In this document: one piece after another, positions 1-8,139 of the stretch
Layout: the number at the start of each line of letters is the position of its first letter
How positions within the stretch are numbered: position 1 is the first letter of the stretch
From: Paenibacillus sp. FSL R7-0337
GTDB lineage: Bacteria; Bacillota; Bacilli; Paenibacillales; Paenibacillaceae
Assembly: GCF_037969875.1 (NCBI RefSeq)
Contig: NZ_CP150218.1
Coordinates: forward strand, 6,820,001 to 6,884,000
Reading direction: 5' to 3'
DNA length: 64,000 nt
Made by a program: the position numbers and the translations under genes
Notes under the pieces: generated by a model
Seen by the model: only the letters and a program-made list of their open reading frames with translations
Told to the model about the DNA's origin: nothing
Databases searched by the model: none

Positions 1-1
1 G

Positions 2-1228
2 GACATGACCGGTCTGTTCCAGGACCTGGAGATGCCGCTGTCGCGGATTCTCGCCGATATGGAGAAGCAGGGCATTGCTGTTAACAAGGACGATCTTATC
101 CAGCTCGGCAAGGAATTCGAAGCCCAAATCTCCCGGCTGGTCACTGAGATCTACTCCGCATGCGGAACTGAATTCAATCTTAATTCTCCGAAGCAACTGG
201 GTGAGGTTCTGTTCGTGAAGCTGGGCCTGCCGGTCGTGAAGAAGACGAAGACCGGATATTCGACGGATGCCGAGGTACTGGAGAAGCTTGCGCCTTATCA
301 TGACGCCGTGCGCCTGATTCTGCAATACCGTACCCTGGCCAAGCTGCAATCTACGTATGTCGAAGGTTTAATGAAGGAAATTTCGCCGGAGACCGGCAAG
401 GTACACACCTTTTACCGGCAGACGATTGCTGCCACAGGCCGGCTCAGCAGCCAGTTCCCGAACCTGCAGAATATTCCGATCCGGCTCGAAGAGGGCCGCA
501 AGCTCCGTAAGGTATTCGTGCCCTCAGAGCCGGGCTGGTCGATTCTGGCGGCGGATTACTCACAGATCGAGCTGCGTGTGCTGGCGCATATCTCAGGCGA
601 TGAGCGGATGAAGGAAGCTTTTGTCGAGGATATGGATATTCATACCAAGACTGCGATGGACGTATTCGGCGTCCCTGCGGAGAGTGTGGACAGTAATATG
701 CGCCGGTCCGCCAAAGCGGTTAACTTCGGGATTGTGTACGGAATCAGCGATTACGGCTTGTCACAGAACCTGAACATTCCGCGTAAGGAAGCGGCCCGGT
801 TCATTGAGCAGTATTTTGAGGTGTTCCAGGGTGTCCGCCGTTACATGGATGATATCGTAGTCGAGGCCCGTAAGCAGGGGTATGTGACTACGCTGCTGGA
901 ACGCCGCCGTTACCTGCCGGAGATCAATGCGAAGAACTTCAATCTGCGTTCCTTCGCAGAACGTACGGCGATGAATACGCCGATCCAGGGAACCGCTGCG
1001 GATATTATCAAGCTGGCCATGGTTCATATGGATAAGGCACTGCATGAGCGCGGCCTGAAGAGCCGGATGCTGCTCCAGGTACACGATGAGTTAGTGTTCG
1101 AGGTGCCGGAGGAGGAGCTGGAGCAGATGAAGCTGCTGCTGCCCGAGGTGATGGCCGGAGCACTGCAGCTGTCTGTTCCGCTGAAGGCAGAGGTAAGTTT
1201 TGGGAGCAACTGGTACGAAGCGAAATAG
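2..1228 (+). CDS. polA: DNA polymerase I, C-terminal polymerase part (runs in from the left edge)
   Basis: This is the polymerase half of family A DNA polymerase I, which fills gaps in repair and replaces RNA primers on the lagging strand. The reading frame is open to the window edge, so the 5'-nuclease and proofreading-like parts lie outside and the true start is not visible. All three family A motifs are present: motif A DYSQIELRVLAHISGD near residue 185 of the visible part, motif B RRSAKAVNFGIVYG near 233, and motif C VHDELVFE near 360. The stop is followed after about 50 bases by mutM on the same strand, a common Bacillales arrangement of two DNA-repair genes. No terminator separates them, so cotranscription is likely. 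Confidence 0.97.
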   Translation, partial: DMTGLFQDLEMPLSRILADMEKQGIAVNKDDLIQLGKEFEAQISRLVTEIYSACGTEFNLNSPKQLGEVLFVKLGLPVVKKTKTGYSTDAEVLEKLAPYHDAVRLILQYRTLAKLQSTYVEGLMKEISPETGKVHTFYRQTIAATGRLSSQFPNLQNIPIRLEEGRKLRKVFVPSEPGWSILAADYSQIELRVLAHISGDERMKEAFVEDMDIHTKTAMDVFGVPAESVDSNMRRSAKAVNFGIVYGISDYGLSQNLNIPRKEAARFIEQYFEVFQGVRRYMDDIVVEARKQGYVTTLLERRRYLPEINAKNFNLRSFAERTAMNTPIQGTAADIIKLAMVHMDKALHERGLKSRMLLQVHDELVFEVPEEELEQMKLLLPEVMAGALQLSVPLKAEVSFGSNWYEAK

Positions 1229-1279
1229 GCTCCCCGCACATGGCAGATATCCGGTATAATGGAGTGGAGGTGAGCCATG

Positions 1280-2122
1280 ATGCCGGAATTGCCGGAAGTC
1301 GAAACAGTCAGAAGAACACTTAATGAGTTAATTACAGGCAAGCAGATAGAGCATGTCACCGTCCGGCTGCCGCGGATTATTCAGTGCCCGGATGATATTC
1401 AGGCCTTTGCCCATATGCTGGCAGGTCATAGTGTGGTTACAGTTGAACGCAGAGGCAAGTTCCTGCGTTTCGTATTTGACGGGCTGGTGATGGTCTCCCA
1501 TCTTCGGATGGAGGGCCGTTACGGCGTGTACCGTAAGGGCGAGCTGCTGGACAAGCATACGCATGTTATTTTCCATTTCACAGACGGGACGGAGCTGCGT
1601 TATACGGATGTGCGCCAATTCGGGACGATGCATCTGTTCCAGCCGGGAGAGGATCTGCAGCTGAAGCCGCTGAACAAGCTGGGGCAGGAGCCGCTGGATG
1701 CCGATTTCACGCTGGAACGGTTCAAGGAGATTGTCGCGAAGCGGAGCACCAAGATCAAGCCGCTGCTGCTCAATCAGGAATATATAGTAGGCATCGGCAA
1801 TATTTATGTAGATGAGTCCCTGCATCGTGCAGGAATCCACCCGGAGGAGACCGCGAAGTCCCTCACCGAGGATCAGCTGGCCAGACTGCACCATGCTATT
1901 GTCGCAACACTGACGGAAGCGGTGAATGCCGGAGGCTCCTCCGTGAAGTCGTATGTCAACGGCCAGGGGGAGAGCGGGAGTTACCAGGATCAGCACAAGA
2001 TCTATGGACGCAAGGATCAGCCGTGTGCTACCTGCGGCACGCTGATTGAGAAGAGCGTGGTCGGCGGACGGGGAACGCATTATTGTCCCAGCTGCCAGCC
2101 CGTACCTGTACTGATTCTGTGA
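1280..2122 (+). CDS. mutM: Formamidopyrimidine-DNA glycosylase (Fpg/MutM)
   Basis: Base-excision repair enzyme that removes 8-oxoguanine and other oxidised purines and nicks the abasic site. The mature protein must begin with proline, the catalytic nucleophile; two ATGs lie in tandem at 1277 and 1280, and only the second places Pro directly after Met (MPELPEVE), so 1280 is chosen. GGAGG at 1266-1270 serves either. The helix-two-turn-helix segment with GIGNIYVDE lies near residue 170, and the C-terminal zinc finger has Cys pairs CATC and CPSC separated by 16 residues. At about 280 residues it has the full family length. It sits between polA and ytaF and is probably read with polA. Confidence 0.97.
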   Translation: MPELPEVETVRRTLNELITGKQIEHVTVRLPRIIQCPDDIQAFAHMLAGHSVVTVERRGKFLRFVFDGLVMVSHLRMEGRYGVYRKGELLDKHTHVIFHFTDGTELRYTDVRQFGTMHLFQPGEDLQLKPLNKLGQEPLDADFTLERFKEIVAKRSTKIKPLLLNQEYIVGIGNIYVDESLHRAGIHPEETAKSLTEDQLARLHHAIVATLTEAVNAGGSSVKSYVNGQGESGSYQDQHKIYGRKDQPCATCGTLIEKSVVGGRGTHYCPSCQPVPVLIL

Positions 2123-2321
2123 TTTTTATTTAGAGTCAGCGCTGCGGTTAGAGCCCGTTTACGGGTTAGTTACACTTGAGTTATAACCGCTATGTATAAA
2201 GGCAGGCACTTACTGCCCGTCCCGCCCATATAATGTGTGAAGATTGCTGATTATGGCGAAACGGAGCTCCGGCTTGGATGCTTAATCCACCGGCTCCGGT
2301 TCTTCACGGGAGGGATTGCGG

Positions 2322-3038
2322 GTGCTGAGCCCATTGTTGTCTTTGCTGTTGCTTGCGTTTGCGCTTAGTCTGGATGGATTTGGTGTAGGTATTACATATG
2401 GACTGCGTAAAATGAAAATCCCCTTGCTCTCCATTATCATTATTTCGCTTTGTTCAGGGATCGTCATTTATGGTTCTATGCAGGTCGGCGTGCTGCTGGC
2501 CAAGGTAGTCTCGCCGAATGCCGCTTCCAGTGTCGGAGCGGTTATTCTCGTCTTAATGGGTTGCTGGTCCCTGTTCCAGATGCTGACGCAGAAGGAGCAG
2601 GAAGAGACTGCGCCAGCTGCCGCAGAGGATCATTCAGGATTAGAGACCATACTGGAGACGGCTGCTGCCGCACAGAATGCGGAAACGGTGCTGAAGCCGG
2701 CTGTATTCTCGCTGGAACTGCGCCATCTGGGCGTGGTGATACAGATTCTCCGCACACCGTCTTCCGCTGATATGGATGCCTCGGGGAGCATCTCCTCCAT
2801 GGAAGCCATGATTCTGGGGATCGCGTTGTCGCTGGATGCCTTCGGAGCCGGCCTCGGTGCGGCACTGCTCGGATTCAGCCCGTGGTCCACCTCGCTGATG
2901 ATCGCTGTATTCAGCGGAACCTTTTTGCTAATGGGAATGAAGACGGGACTTAGATTATCCGGCAGCTACTGGATGAAGCATGCGGCTGCGCTGCCCGCGA
3001 TATTATTAATTGTAATGGGTATAATGAAGTTATTATGA
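2322..3038 (+). CDS. ytaF: Sporulation membrane protein YtaF-like
   Basis: Integral membrane protein related to Bacillus YtaF and the MntP-like family. It has about six hydrophobic segments arranged as two halves, each with a LSLDGFG / LSLDAFG type motif (near residues 14 and 171), joined by an acidic cytoplasmic-looking loop at about 90-155. B. subtilis ytaF occupies the same place between mutM and coaE, which supports the name. The exact role is unknown; a sporulation link is known for the family. The ribosome site GGAGGG at 2309-2314 fits a GTG start at 2322 much better than the TTG at 2316, which would lie almost on it. The stop overlaps the GAGGTGA ribosome site of coaE. Confidence 0.88.
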   Translation: MLSPLLSLLLLAFALSLDGFGVGITYGLRKMKIPLLSIIIISLCSGIVIYGSMQVGVLLAKVVSPNAASSVGAVILVLMGCWSLFQMLTQKEQEETAPAAAEDHSGLETILETAAAAQNAETVLKPAVFSLELRHLGVVIQILRTPSSADMDASGSISSMEAMILGIALSLDAFGAGLGAALLGFSPWSTSLMIAVFSGTFLLMGMKTGLRLSGSYWMKHAAALPAILLIVMGIMKLL

Positions 3039-3047
3039 GGTGAGTAC

Positions 3048-3644
3048 ATGATTATAGGCTTAACCGGAGGCATAGCTTCGGGAAAAAGCACCGTGTCTTC
3101 ACTGTTTGTCCGCAAGGGAGCTGCACTGGTGGATGCCGATGTCATCGCCAGAGAGGTAATGCTCCCCGGACATCCGGTGCTGGCGGCAGCGGTGGAGGCT
3201 TTTGGAGACCGCATCCTGCTGCCTGACGGTTCGCTGGACCGGGCGGGTCTTGGTGAGATTGTCTTCCGGGACCCGGAGGCGCTCAAGACACTGAATAACC
3301 TGACCCATCCGGCAATCCGCAGGGAGATCAAGGACAGAATGTATGCGCTTGAGCAGGAGAATCCGCAGCGGCTGGTCATTGTCGACATTCCGCTGCTCTA
3401 CGAATCAGAGCTGGATTCCTTGTTTGAGCAGATTATTGTGGTCTATGTTCCGAGAAGGGTGCAGTTAGCCCGCCTCATGGAGCGCAGCGGAATGAAGCTG
3501 GAGCAGGCTGAGGACCGGCTGAGGTCGCAGATGGATATTGAACTGAAGCGCAGGAAAGCGGATTATGTGATCGACAATAGCGGTGATCCGGAGTCTGCCG
3601 AGCTTCAGGTTGCCCGGCTGTGGGACAGGCTGGGCCTGATATGA
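3048..3644 (+). CDS. coaE: Dephospho-CoA kinase
   Basis: Catalyses the last step of coenzyme A synthesis, phosphorylating the 3'-hydroxyl of the dephospho-CoA ribose. The P-loop GLTGGIASGKST is at residues 4-15, followed by DADVIAREV typical of CoaE. Length (198 residues) is normal. GAGGTGA sits just upstream of ATG 3048, and the end overlaps the next gene (ATG 3641, TGA 3642-3644), so translation of the lytic transglycosylase is probably coupled to it. Confidence 0.96.
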   Translation: MIIGLTGGIASGKSTVSSLFVRKGAALVDADVIAREVMLPGHPVLAAAVEAFGDRILLPDGSLDRAGLGEIVFRDPEALKTLNNLTHPAIRREIKDRMYALEQENPQRLVIVDIPLLYESELDSLFEQIIVVYVPRRVQLARLMERSGMKLEQAEDRLRSQMDIELKRRKADYVIDNSGDPESAELQVARLWDRLGLI

Positions 3645-4207
3645 TGAAGTGGCTGCGCTCCAAAAGAGTCCTGCTGCTGCTGTTCATCGGCTTCACCGCG
3701 ATCCTGTTTCTAGGCTCCAACTGGATGTCATGGTTTTATCCTATTCATTATAAAGCAGAGATCCGCCAGCACAGCCGGACGTATGAGATGGACCCGTTCC
3801 TGGTAGCATCCATTATCCGTGTGGAGACCAATTATAAGACCGGCCGCGAATCCAAAAAAGGCGCGCTGGGACTCATGCAGCTGATGCCGGATACCGCCAA
3901 GTGGGCGCTCGAAAAGGCCAAGCTTCCTGAGGTATCGCTGGAACGGCTAAAGGAAGAGCCCTCCTCCAACATTGAATTGGGCACCTGGTATTTGTCTACG
4001 CTCTCTAAGCAGTTCGACGGCAACCGTATAGCGGTCATAGCTGCCTACAATGCCGGACCCGGCAAGGTGCAGAGCTGGCTGGATGAAGGGCAGTGGGACG
4101 GAACAGAAGCCTCTGTGAAGGACATTCCGTTCGGTGAGACCCGGCATTACGTGCAGCGTGTGATTTATTATTATGATCAATACACCGAGCTCTACAGTGA
4201 GTTCTAG
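3641..4207 (+). CDS. Membrane-anchored lytic transglycosylase (SLT domain)
   Basis: Murein-cleaving enzyme anchored by one N-terminal membrane segment (residues about 8-26) with the catalytic domain outside. The SLT fold is recognisable: the catalytic Glu lies in RVETNYKTG near residue 55, followed by GALGLMQLMP, and AAYNAGPGKVQSWL near residue 140. The start at 3641 overlaps the coaE stop; an upstream extension to 3620 would lie inside coaE and is not favoured. The gene at this locus in relatives is usually annotated as a soluble or membrane lytic murein transglycosylase. It may act in cell-wall turnover or spore formation; which one cannot be told from the sequence. Confidence 0.93.
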   Translation: MMKWLRSKRVLLLLFIGFTAILFLGSNWMSWFYPIHYKAEIRQHSRTYEMDPFLVASIIRVETNYKTGRESKKGALGLMQLMPDTAKWALEKAKLPEVSLERLKEEPSSNIELGTWYLSTLSKQFDGNRIAVIAAYNAGPGKVQSWLDEGQWDGTEASVKDIPFGETRHYVQRVIYYYDQYTELYSEF

Positions 4208-4236
4208 GGTGCTTGTTACTTCTGCTGCTATTATGT

Positions 4237-4281
4237 AAAAAGAAGCATCAAACGGCCGGAGGCCGTTCGATACTTCTTAGG
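4237..4281 (-). terminator. Rho-independent terminator of the SASP gene
   Basis: A hairpin with arms 4241-4257 and 4261-4277 (core AACGGCC / GGCCGTT, two internal mismatches). On the minus strand it is followed by a T run (the AAAAA at 4237-4241 read in reverse). It fits termination of the leftward SASP gene. On the plus strand there is no T run, so it would be weak for the transglycosylase. Confidence 0.75.
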
Positions 4282-4315
4282 CAAGCTTATGTCGTGTTTA
4301 GCAGGTTATTTGTAC

Positions 4316-4534
4316 TTATTTGTACTGACCTGCCAATTGCTGTTCAGCCAGGGTTACAAGACGTTTAGTGATGTAACCACCGATCGAACCGTTTTCGTAA
4401 GAAGTTTTATTGCCTTGGTATCCGTCTGGGGAGAGGGTAATACCTAGTTCCTGGGCAACTTCATATTTCAGTTGTTCCAAGGCACCGCGTGAGTTTGGAG
4501 CTACCAGGTTATTGGAGTTGTTATTTTGGCTCAT
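4316..4534 (-). CDS. Alpha/beta-type small acid-soluble spore protein
   Basis: A 72-residue DNA-coating protein of the dormant spore that protects DNA from UV and heat and is degraded by the Gpr protease at germination. The family signature is clear: ALEQLKYEVAQELGI with the Gpr-type cleavage region near the N-terminus, and the C-terminal block GGYITKRLVTLAEQQL. AGGAGGTGA lies just upstream on the minus strand. Forespore-specific (SigG) control is expected for the family but no promoter was verified here. Confidence 0.95.
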   Translation of the reverse strand: MSQNNNSNNLVAPNSRGALEQLKYEVAQELGITLSPDGYQGNKTSYENGSIGGYITKRLVTLAEQQLAGQYK

Positions 4535-4699
4535 TGCTGTTCACCTCCTATCGGTTGGTAACTGTATTATGTGCCGGACATGTCAGATTCATAACAACAA
4601 ATAAACGGTGTTTTCTGGAAATTAAATAATGCCCGCATAGCCCTTGTGTATCAATGGACCGGGCCTATCCATTCTAATGATGAGGAAGTGAAGAAGCTT

Positions 4700-5176
4700 A
4701 TGAAATGCCCTTACTGTGACCACACCAATACCAAAGTCCTGGACTCGCGCCCGGCTAATGAGAATAAGTCCATCCGCCGCAGGCGGGAATGCGAGCTTTG
4801 CAGCCGCCGTTTCACCACCTTCGAGATGATTGAAGAGACCCCGCTGATTGTGATCAAAAAAGGCGGCAGCCGTGAAGAGTTCAGCCGTGACAAAATCCTC
4901 CGCGGCCTGATCCGTGCCTGCGAGAAGCGTCCGGTCCCTGTAGAGCGCCTGGAGGTCATCGTATCCGAGGTGGAGAAAAGCCTGCGCGGCATCGCCCTCG
5001 CCGAGATCGAGAGCCGCCAGATCGGCGAGCTGGTCATGGAGCAGCTCTACCCTGTCGACGAGGTAGCGTACGTCCGCTTCGCGTCCGTGTACCGCCAGTT
5101 CAAGGACATTAACATGTTCATGAAGGAACTGAAAGGACTGCTGTCCAAGAACACGGAGGAGCTGGACGGGCTGTAA
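4700..5176 (+). CDS. nrdR: Transcriptional repressor NrdR
   Basis: Nucleotide-sensing repressor of ribonucleotide reductase genes. It has an N-terminal zinc ribbon (CPYC at residues 3-6 and CELC near 31-34) and an ATP-cone domain from about residue 47 ([19 protein letters not shown]). The start MKCPYCD at 4700 is the standard NrdR N-terminus; a longer reading from 4646 adds residues not found in the family. About 158 residues, normal length. Confidence 0.96.
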   Translation: MKCPYCDHTNTKVLDSRPANENKSIRRRRECELCSRRFTTFEMIEETPLIVIKKGGSREEFSRDKILRGLIRACEKRPVPVERLEVIVSEVEKSLRGIALAEIESRQIGELVMEQLYPVDEVAYVRFASVYRQFKDINMFMKELKGLLSKNTEELDGL

Positions 5177-5283
5177 GCGGGTTAGGGAGTAGAGGGGTTT
5201 GATTTATGGAGAGGGGCTGGCCTTGGGGTTAAGGGCCAGTTCCCGGTGATGCGTTGGTCATCAAAATTAATTTTGAAAAAGTG

Positions 5284-5312
5284 TTGACACTGAAGGCGGA
5301 TTTCTGTATTAT
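5284..5312 (+). promoter_or_regulatory. SigA-type promoter of the tRNA-Ala/tRNA-Lys unit
   Basis: TTGACA at 5284-5289, a 17-base spacer and TATTAT at 5307-5312. It lies about 110 bases before the first tRNA, and no other gene lies between. Confidence 0.8.
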
Positions 5313-5422
5313 ATAGAAGTCGCCTACGAAACAAATTGATGAATAAGCGGCTTGAGCTTATCGCTCAGATCAGATTTTAGAATACATAATGTAATTCTAA
5401 ATTGGTTGAATTTTTAAAATAT

Positions 5423-5498
5423 GGGGCCATAGCTCAGCTGGGAGAGCGCATCGCTGGCAGCGATGAGGTCAGGGGTTCGATCCCCCTTGGCTCCACCA
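5423..5498 (+). tRNA. tRNA-Ala (anticodon GGC)
   Basis: Complete cloverleaf with acceptor arms GGGGCCA and TGGCTCC, the anticodon loop CTGGCAG (anticodon GGC at its centre), the T loop GGTTCGATCC region and an encoded CCA end at 5496-5498. Its 3' half from 5450 onward is duplicated at 36524-36572 at the other end of the island. Confidence 0.97.
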
Positions 5499-5582
5499 AT
5501 TTCATACGGACTCTTAGCTCAGTTGGTAGAGCAGTAGACTCTTAATCTATTTGTCCAGGGTTCGAGCCCCTGAGAGTCCATC
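5450..5582 (+). repeat. Left boundary direct repeat (attL-like)
   Basis: Starts in the anticodon stem of tRNA-Ala and runs through tRNA-Lys to two bases past its end. It matches 36524-36656 base for base except three positions, all in the tRNA-Ala part. Homology stops abruptly at both ends, as expected of an integration boundary. Confidence 0.85.
5508..5580 (+). tRNA. tRNA-Lys (anticodon CTT), copy 1
   Basis: 73-base tRNA without encoded CCA; the anticodon loop CTCTTAA gives anticodon CTT. It follows tRNA-Ala after nine bases. Identical copies lie at 36582-36654 and 63844-63916. Confidence 0.97.
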
Positions 5583-5584
5583 CT

Positions 5585-5613
5585 AAAGAAACGGCAGAAA
5601 TGCCGTTTCTTTG
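5585..5613 (+). terminator. Terminator of the tRNA unit
   Basis: Perfect 12-base stem AAAGAAACGGCA / TGCCGTTTCTTT with a GAAA loop (5597-5600). Similar hairpins follow the other two tRNA-Lys copies. Confidence 0.85.
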
Positions 5614-5682
5614 TTGTTTTATGGGAATTTTGATCAGTTTCCCGATGATTAAAAATCAATTAAGTTGATTGGGAAAAATGAG

Positions 5683-5704
5683 TTGGGGACGAATTGGGGA
5701 CGAA
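5683..5704 (+). repeat. Tandem 11-base motif, putative integrase arm sites (left)
   Basis: TTGGGGACGAA occurs twice head-to-tail (5683-5693, 5694-5704), about 75 bases upstream of the integrase remnant. A related pair lies at 36391-36412 near the right end. Short direct repeats flanking att cores are typical arm-type binding sites of tyrosine integrases; that role is inferred here. Confidence 0.55.
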
Positions 5705-5779
5705 ATATTAAATTGGCTGCTTAACACTGTTTCAATTGGAGAGGAAGAATAATACATTTCTCAATGAGGGTGCAGGTAC

Positions 5780-6278
5780 GTGGCTAGTATTGAAAAATGT
5801 GGTGAAAATTCATTTAGGCTTGTTGTCGAAGCGGGATATGATGCACGTGGCAAAAGAATTAAACGGTGAAAATCCAAAAAAGCTAATGGCATTAGAGAAT
5901 CTGAAAAAGAACTAGTCAAGTTCCAAACTGAAGTTGAAACTGGTGAATATATAGTTCCTGAAAAGATGACCTTTTCTTCATTCCTTGAAGAGTGGAGAGA
6001 AAAGTATGGAAACAAACATCTTGAGTTGAAAACCATGGAGACTTATAATCACATGTTGAAAAATCATATCGTTCCCTATTTTGATAAGCAGCGCATTTCT
6101 GATAATAAACCCATTCAGAATTAAATTTCTTGATGACTTATCACACGATGGTGCCCGAAAAAATAGTAAACCAGGAGGACTTCATCCGAAAGAGCTGTCG
6201 AATGGAGAATTTAATCCAGTAGCTGCCATAAAAAGACCTAAAGTGAAGGAACGAGAAGTAGAAGTGGAGCTGGAATAG
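5780..6278 (+). pseudogene. Tyrosine recombinase (phage-type integrase), truncated and frameshifted
   Basis: Reading from GTG 5780 gives a start typical of ICE/phage integrases (MASIEKCGENSFRLVVEAGY). This is the AP2-like arm-binding domain. It ends in a stop after KRIKR near 5866 and continues in another frame through a core-binding segment with FSSFLEEWREKYG and TYNHMLKNHIVPYF. A further break near 6120 follows, then a piece ending NPVAAIKRPKVKEREVEVE. The catalytic domain with its Arg, His and Tyr residues is absent: the frame ends at 6278, directly against the inverted repeat of an IS3 element at 6279. The gene is dead. Its place beside the tRNA repeat identifies the family that integrated the island. 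Confidence 0.85.
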
Positions 6279-6981
6279 AAAGTGGACACCCGTTAACGAA
6301 CGGAGCGATAATAGGGGCAATGGAGGTGTGTTCACGTTGGAGAACAACAACAACGCTACAACGTAGAAGGGTGAAATTTATTCAAGAACAGACCAAGAGC
6401 ATGGGTGACATCGCGGAAGAGCTCGATATTCCGAAACGTACACTGCATCAATGGTTGGGGCAATATCGGAAGCTAAAGAATGAACCGGCAGCGAGTAAGG
6501 ATTAGGTACGGGAACTCGAAGCAGAGCTCCAAGAGATGCGCCGCAAGCTTCAGGAGAAAGACATCTAACTTGCCGATACCAAGGAATTAAGATTCCAGTT
6601 CATGAAGAAGCATCGCTCCGAGTTTCGCTTGGAGAGGATGTGCATCATTCAACAGTTGCCCAGGAGAGAATCCAATATCATTTTGACGACCACCAAAAGC
6701 GGTGTGGGAGTCCGAAAATCACCCGTCTGCTGCATCAAGAAGGCTATACGGTCACGGAACGTACAGTGAGTGTGTACATGAGGGAAATGAAGCTGCGCTC
6801 AGTGGTGTCTAAGCCCTGCCGTTTACAAACCACCGACAGGAATCAAGGCTGTTTATTTGTAAATCATGCGTTGGGTATTCGGGCGAGCATCCTTTTGCAG
6901 CAGCGGTCACCATGCCACTCGATTATCATCGCTATGCATACGACGGTTCCGAAGAAGCAGGAGAATAAGGAAGCGTATTGA
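6279..6981 (+). mobile_element. IS3-family element remnant, copy 1
   Basis: The left inverted repeat AAAGTGGACAC is at 6279-6289 and matches the ends of copy 2 at 14076-15157. OrfA-like sequence follows (FIQEQTKSMGDIAEELDI, helix-turn-helix, near 6377-6430) but is broken near its start and by a TAG at 6503-6505. OrfB-like sequence is recognisable from about 6600 (FMKKHRSEFRLERMC) and in the frame 6640-6981 (CGSPKITRLLHQEGYTVTER). The DDE catalytic core is gone and no right inverted repeat was found. It inserted into the integrase and removed its 3' end. Confidence 0.8.
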
Positions 6982-7208
6982 AATGATAATGGACTATCCG
7001 GTTTTAGCTGATAAAGGGTTTGAGTAGGCGATTAAGAATGCATTAGGGTTTTCAGGGAGAATATTCTGGGGTATGAACGATGGAATTTCGTGTTAAAACA
7101 GATGTTTCAGCTTGAAGCTCAAAACCTCTAAACTCCCTAAAGTACTGTGTTACCCTAGAATGGGGCACAGGACAGAAACGGACGAGTAACATTAGAGGAG
7201 GATTTAGG

Positions 7209-7391
7209 ATGAACAAAAGAGCATTATTCGAAGCAGTGAATGCAATAGCTTTCCCCTTCACGGATGGAGCATTGCGGACGTATACAGGGAAAAGGTACAA
7301 GCTTATTGTACCGGTTAGTAATAAGGCCGGAGTTCACAAGGAGTACACTGAAATGCGACTCGTGTTATCAGGTGCGGTTAAAGACAAATAA
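7209..7391 (+). CDS. Small hypothetical protein (60 aa)
   Basis: I do not recognise this protein. It has an ATG with a strong AGAGGAGG ribosome site at about 7194-7201, giving a short basic protein with no membrane segment (begins MNKRALFEAVNAIAFPF). It lies between the IS remnant and a decayed stretch, so it may be a real small gene or the surviving end of a larger one. Confidence 0.45.
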   Translation: MNKRALFEAVNAIAFPFTDGALRTYTGKRYKLIVPVSNKAGVHKEYTEMRLVLSGAVKDK

Positions 7392-7624
7392 ATTGTAAAG
7401 TTTATTTATATTAAAACTAGGTACGGAGGTAGCCAAACAACTTGCTGATTGCCCGCTGGGAGTTGGAATTTTTTTCAGCTGAGAACAGGCCCCTTGCCTG
7501 AGTAAGGGAAGAATGTAGGGCTAAGGGAGGGTGGGCGAGGCGAGCTCGCTGCAGTGGTGTGCAAGGACGACGACTTCTATTTTTAGATGGATACAGAGTA
7601 TTGTTGAATGAGTAGGACGAGGTC
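7392..7624. other. Non-coding stretch with a GC-rich segment
   Basis: No convincing gene. The part from about 7440 to 7570 is clearly richer in G and C than the surrounding island and contains several short complementary G/C tracts (for example GCGAGGCGAGCTCGC near 7535). It could be a structured RNA or a chromosomal or foreign fragment. I could not match it to a known riboswitch or ncRNA. Confidence 0.3.
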
Positions 7625-7879
7625 GTGTCATTCTGCAATATTATTGTGGATAAAGAAGATAATATAGTCATTCTCGATCCTGGAGGGACGCATGTGGATT
7701 GCCGTAACCGTGGTTGGGCAGGGGCTGTGATTTATGAAGGACTGAACCGGCTCTGTGCGAAAGGAATGGTTAAGGCCTATACGGGGTCGAATCAGCCTTT
7801 TCTTTTTACTTTACGGGATACAATCGACAACCTCATTCGATATTTATGGAAAGAACAAGTTTTTATACGGTTTTCTTGA
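7625..7879 (+). pseudogene. Gene fragment, possibly the C-terminal part of a kinase-fold protein
   Basis: The 84-codon frame starts at a GTG with no good ribosome site. The N-terminal CNIIVDKEDNIVILDPGG resembles the catalytic-loop-to-metal-loop strand of aminoglycoside-phosphotransferase-like kinases (N-I-I-V-D...I-L-D), but no upstream ATP-binding part is present. It is most likely a remnant. The assignment is weak. Confidence 0.3.
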
Positions 7880-8139
7880 TAAATTAACTGTACCTTTATT
7901 ATATGAGATAGGTGTTTAAGATCAGGTGCATTATTACAAGCCAATAAAGTGAATAAAGATGGAAAATCACACTATCTCTTTACAGAAAAAGAGTAGTAAA
8001 AATATCAAGTTGATACATTGCTTACGACTAATTATATGTTTCCAGATTATATTGCAATAATGCTATACGATGAAGAGATTGAACAAATATTGACTCAAAA
8101 TAAAGGTAACGGATATTAATTGTTAGAGAGGAGATAAAT
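7880..8139 (+). other. Decayed coding sequence and upstream region of the helicase gene
   Basis: Between about 7925 and 8119 the sequence reads as broken protein pieces (GALLQANKVNKDGKSHYLF, then stops, then NYMFPDYIAIMLYDEEIEQI), consistent with a dead gene I cannot identify. A promoter-like TTGATA (8010-8015), 17-base spacer and TATATG (8033-8038) could drive the helicase gene at 8140. Confidence 0.35.

Noticed and set aside
1328-2080. A 250-codon minus-strand frame over mutM
   Set aside because: Shadow of mutM; no ribosome site and no recognisable domain.
7209-7391. Toxin or antitoxin of a TA pair
   Set aside because: No partner gene of suitable size overlaps or follows it, and no known toxin motif is visible.
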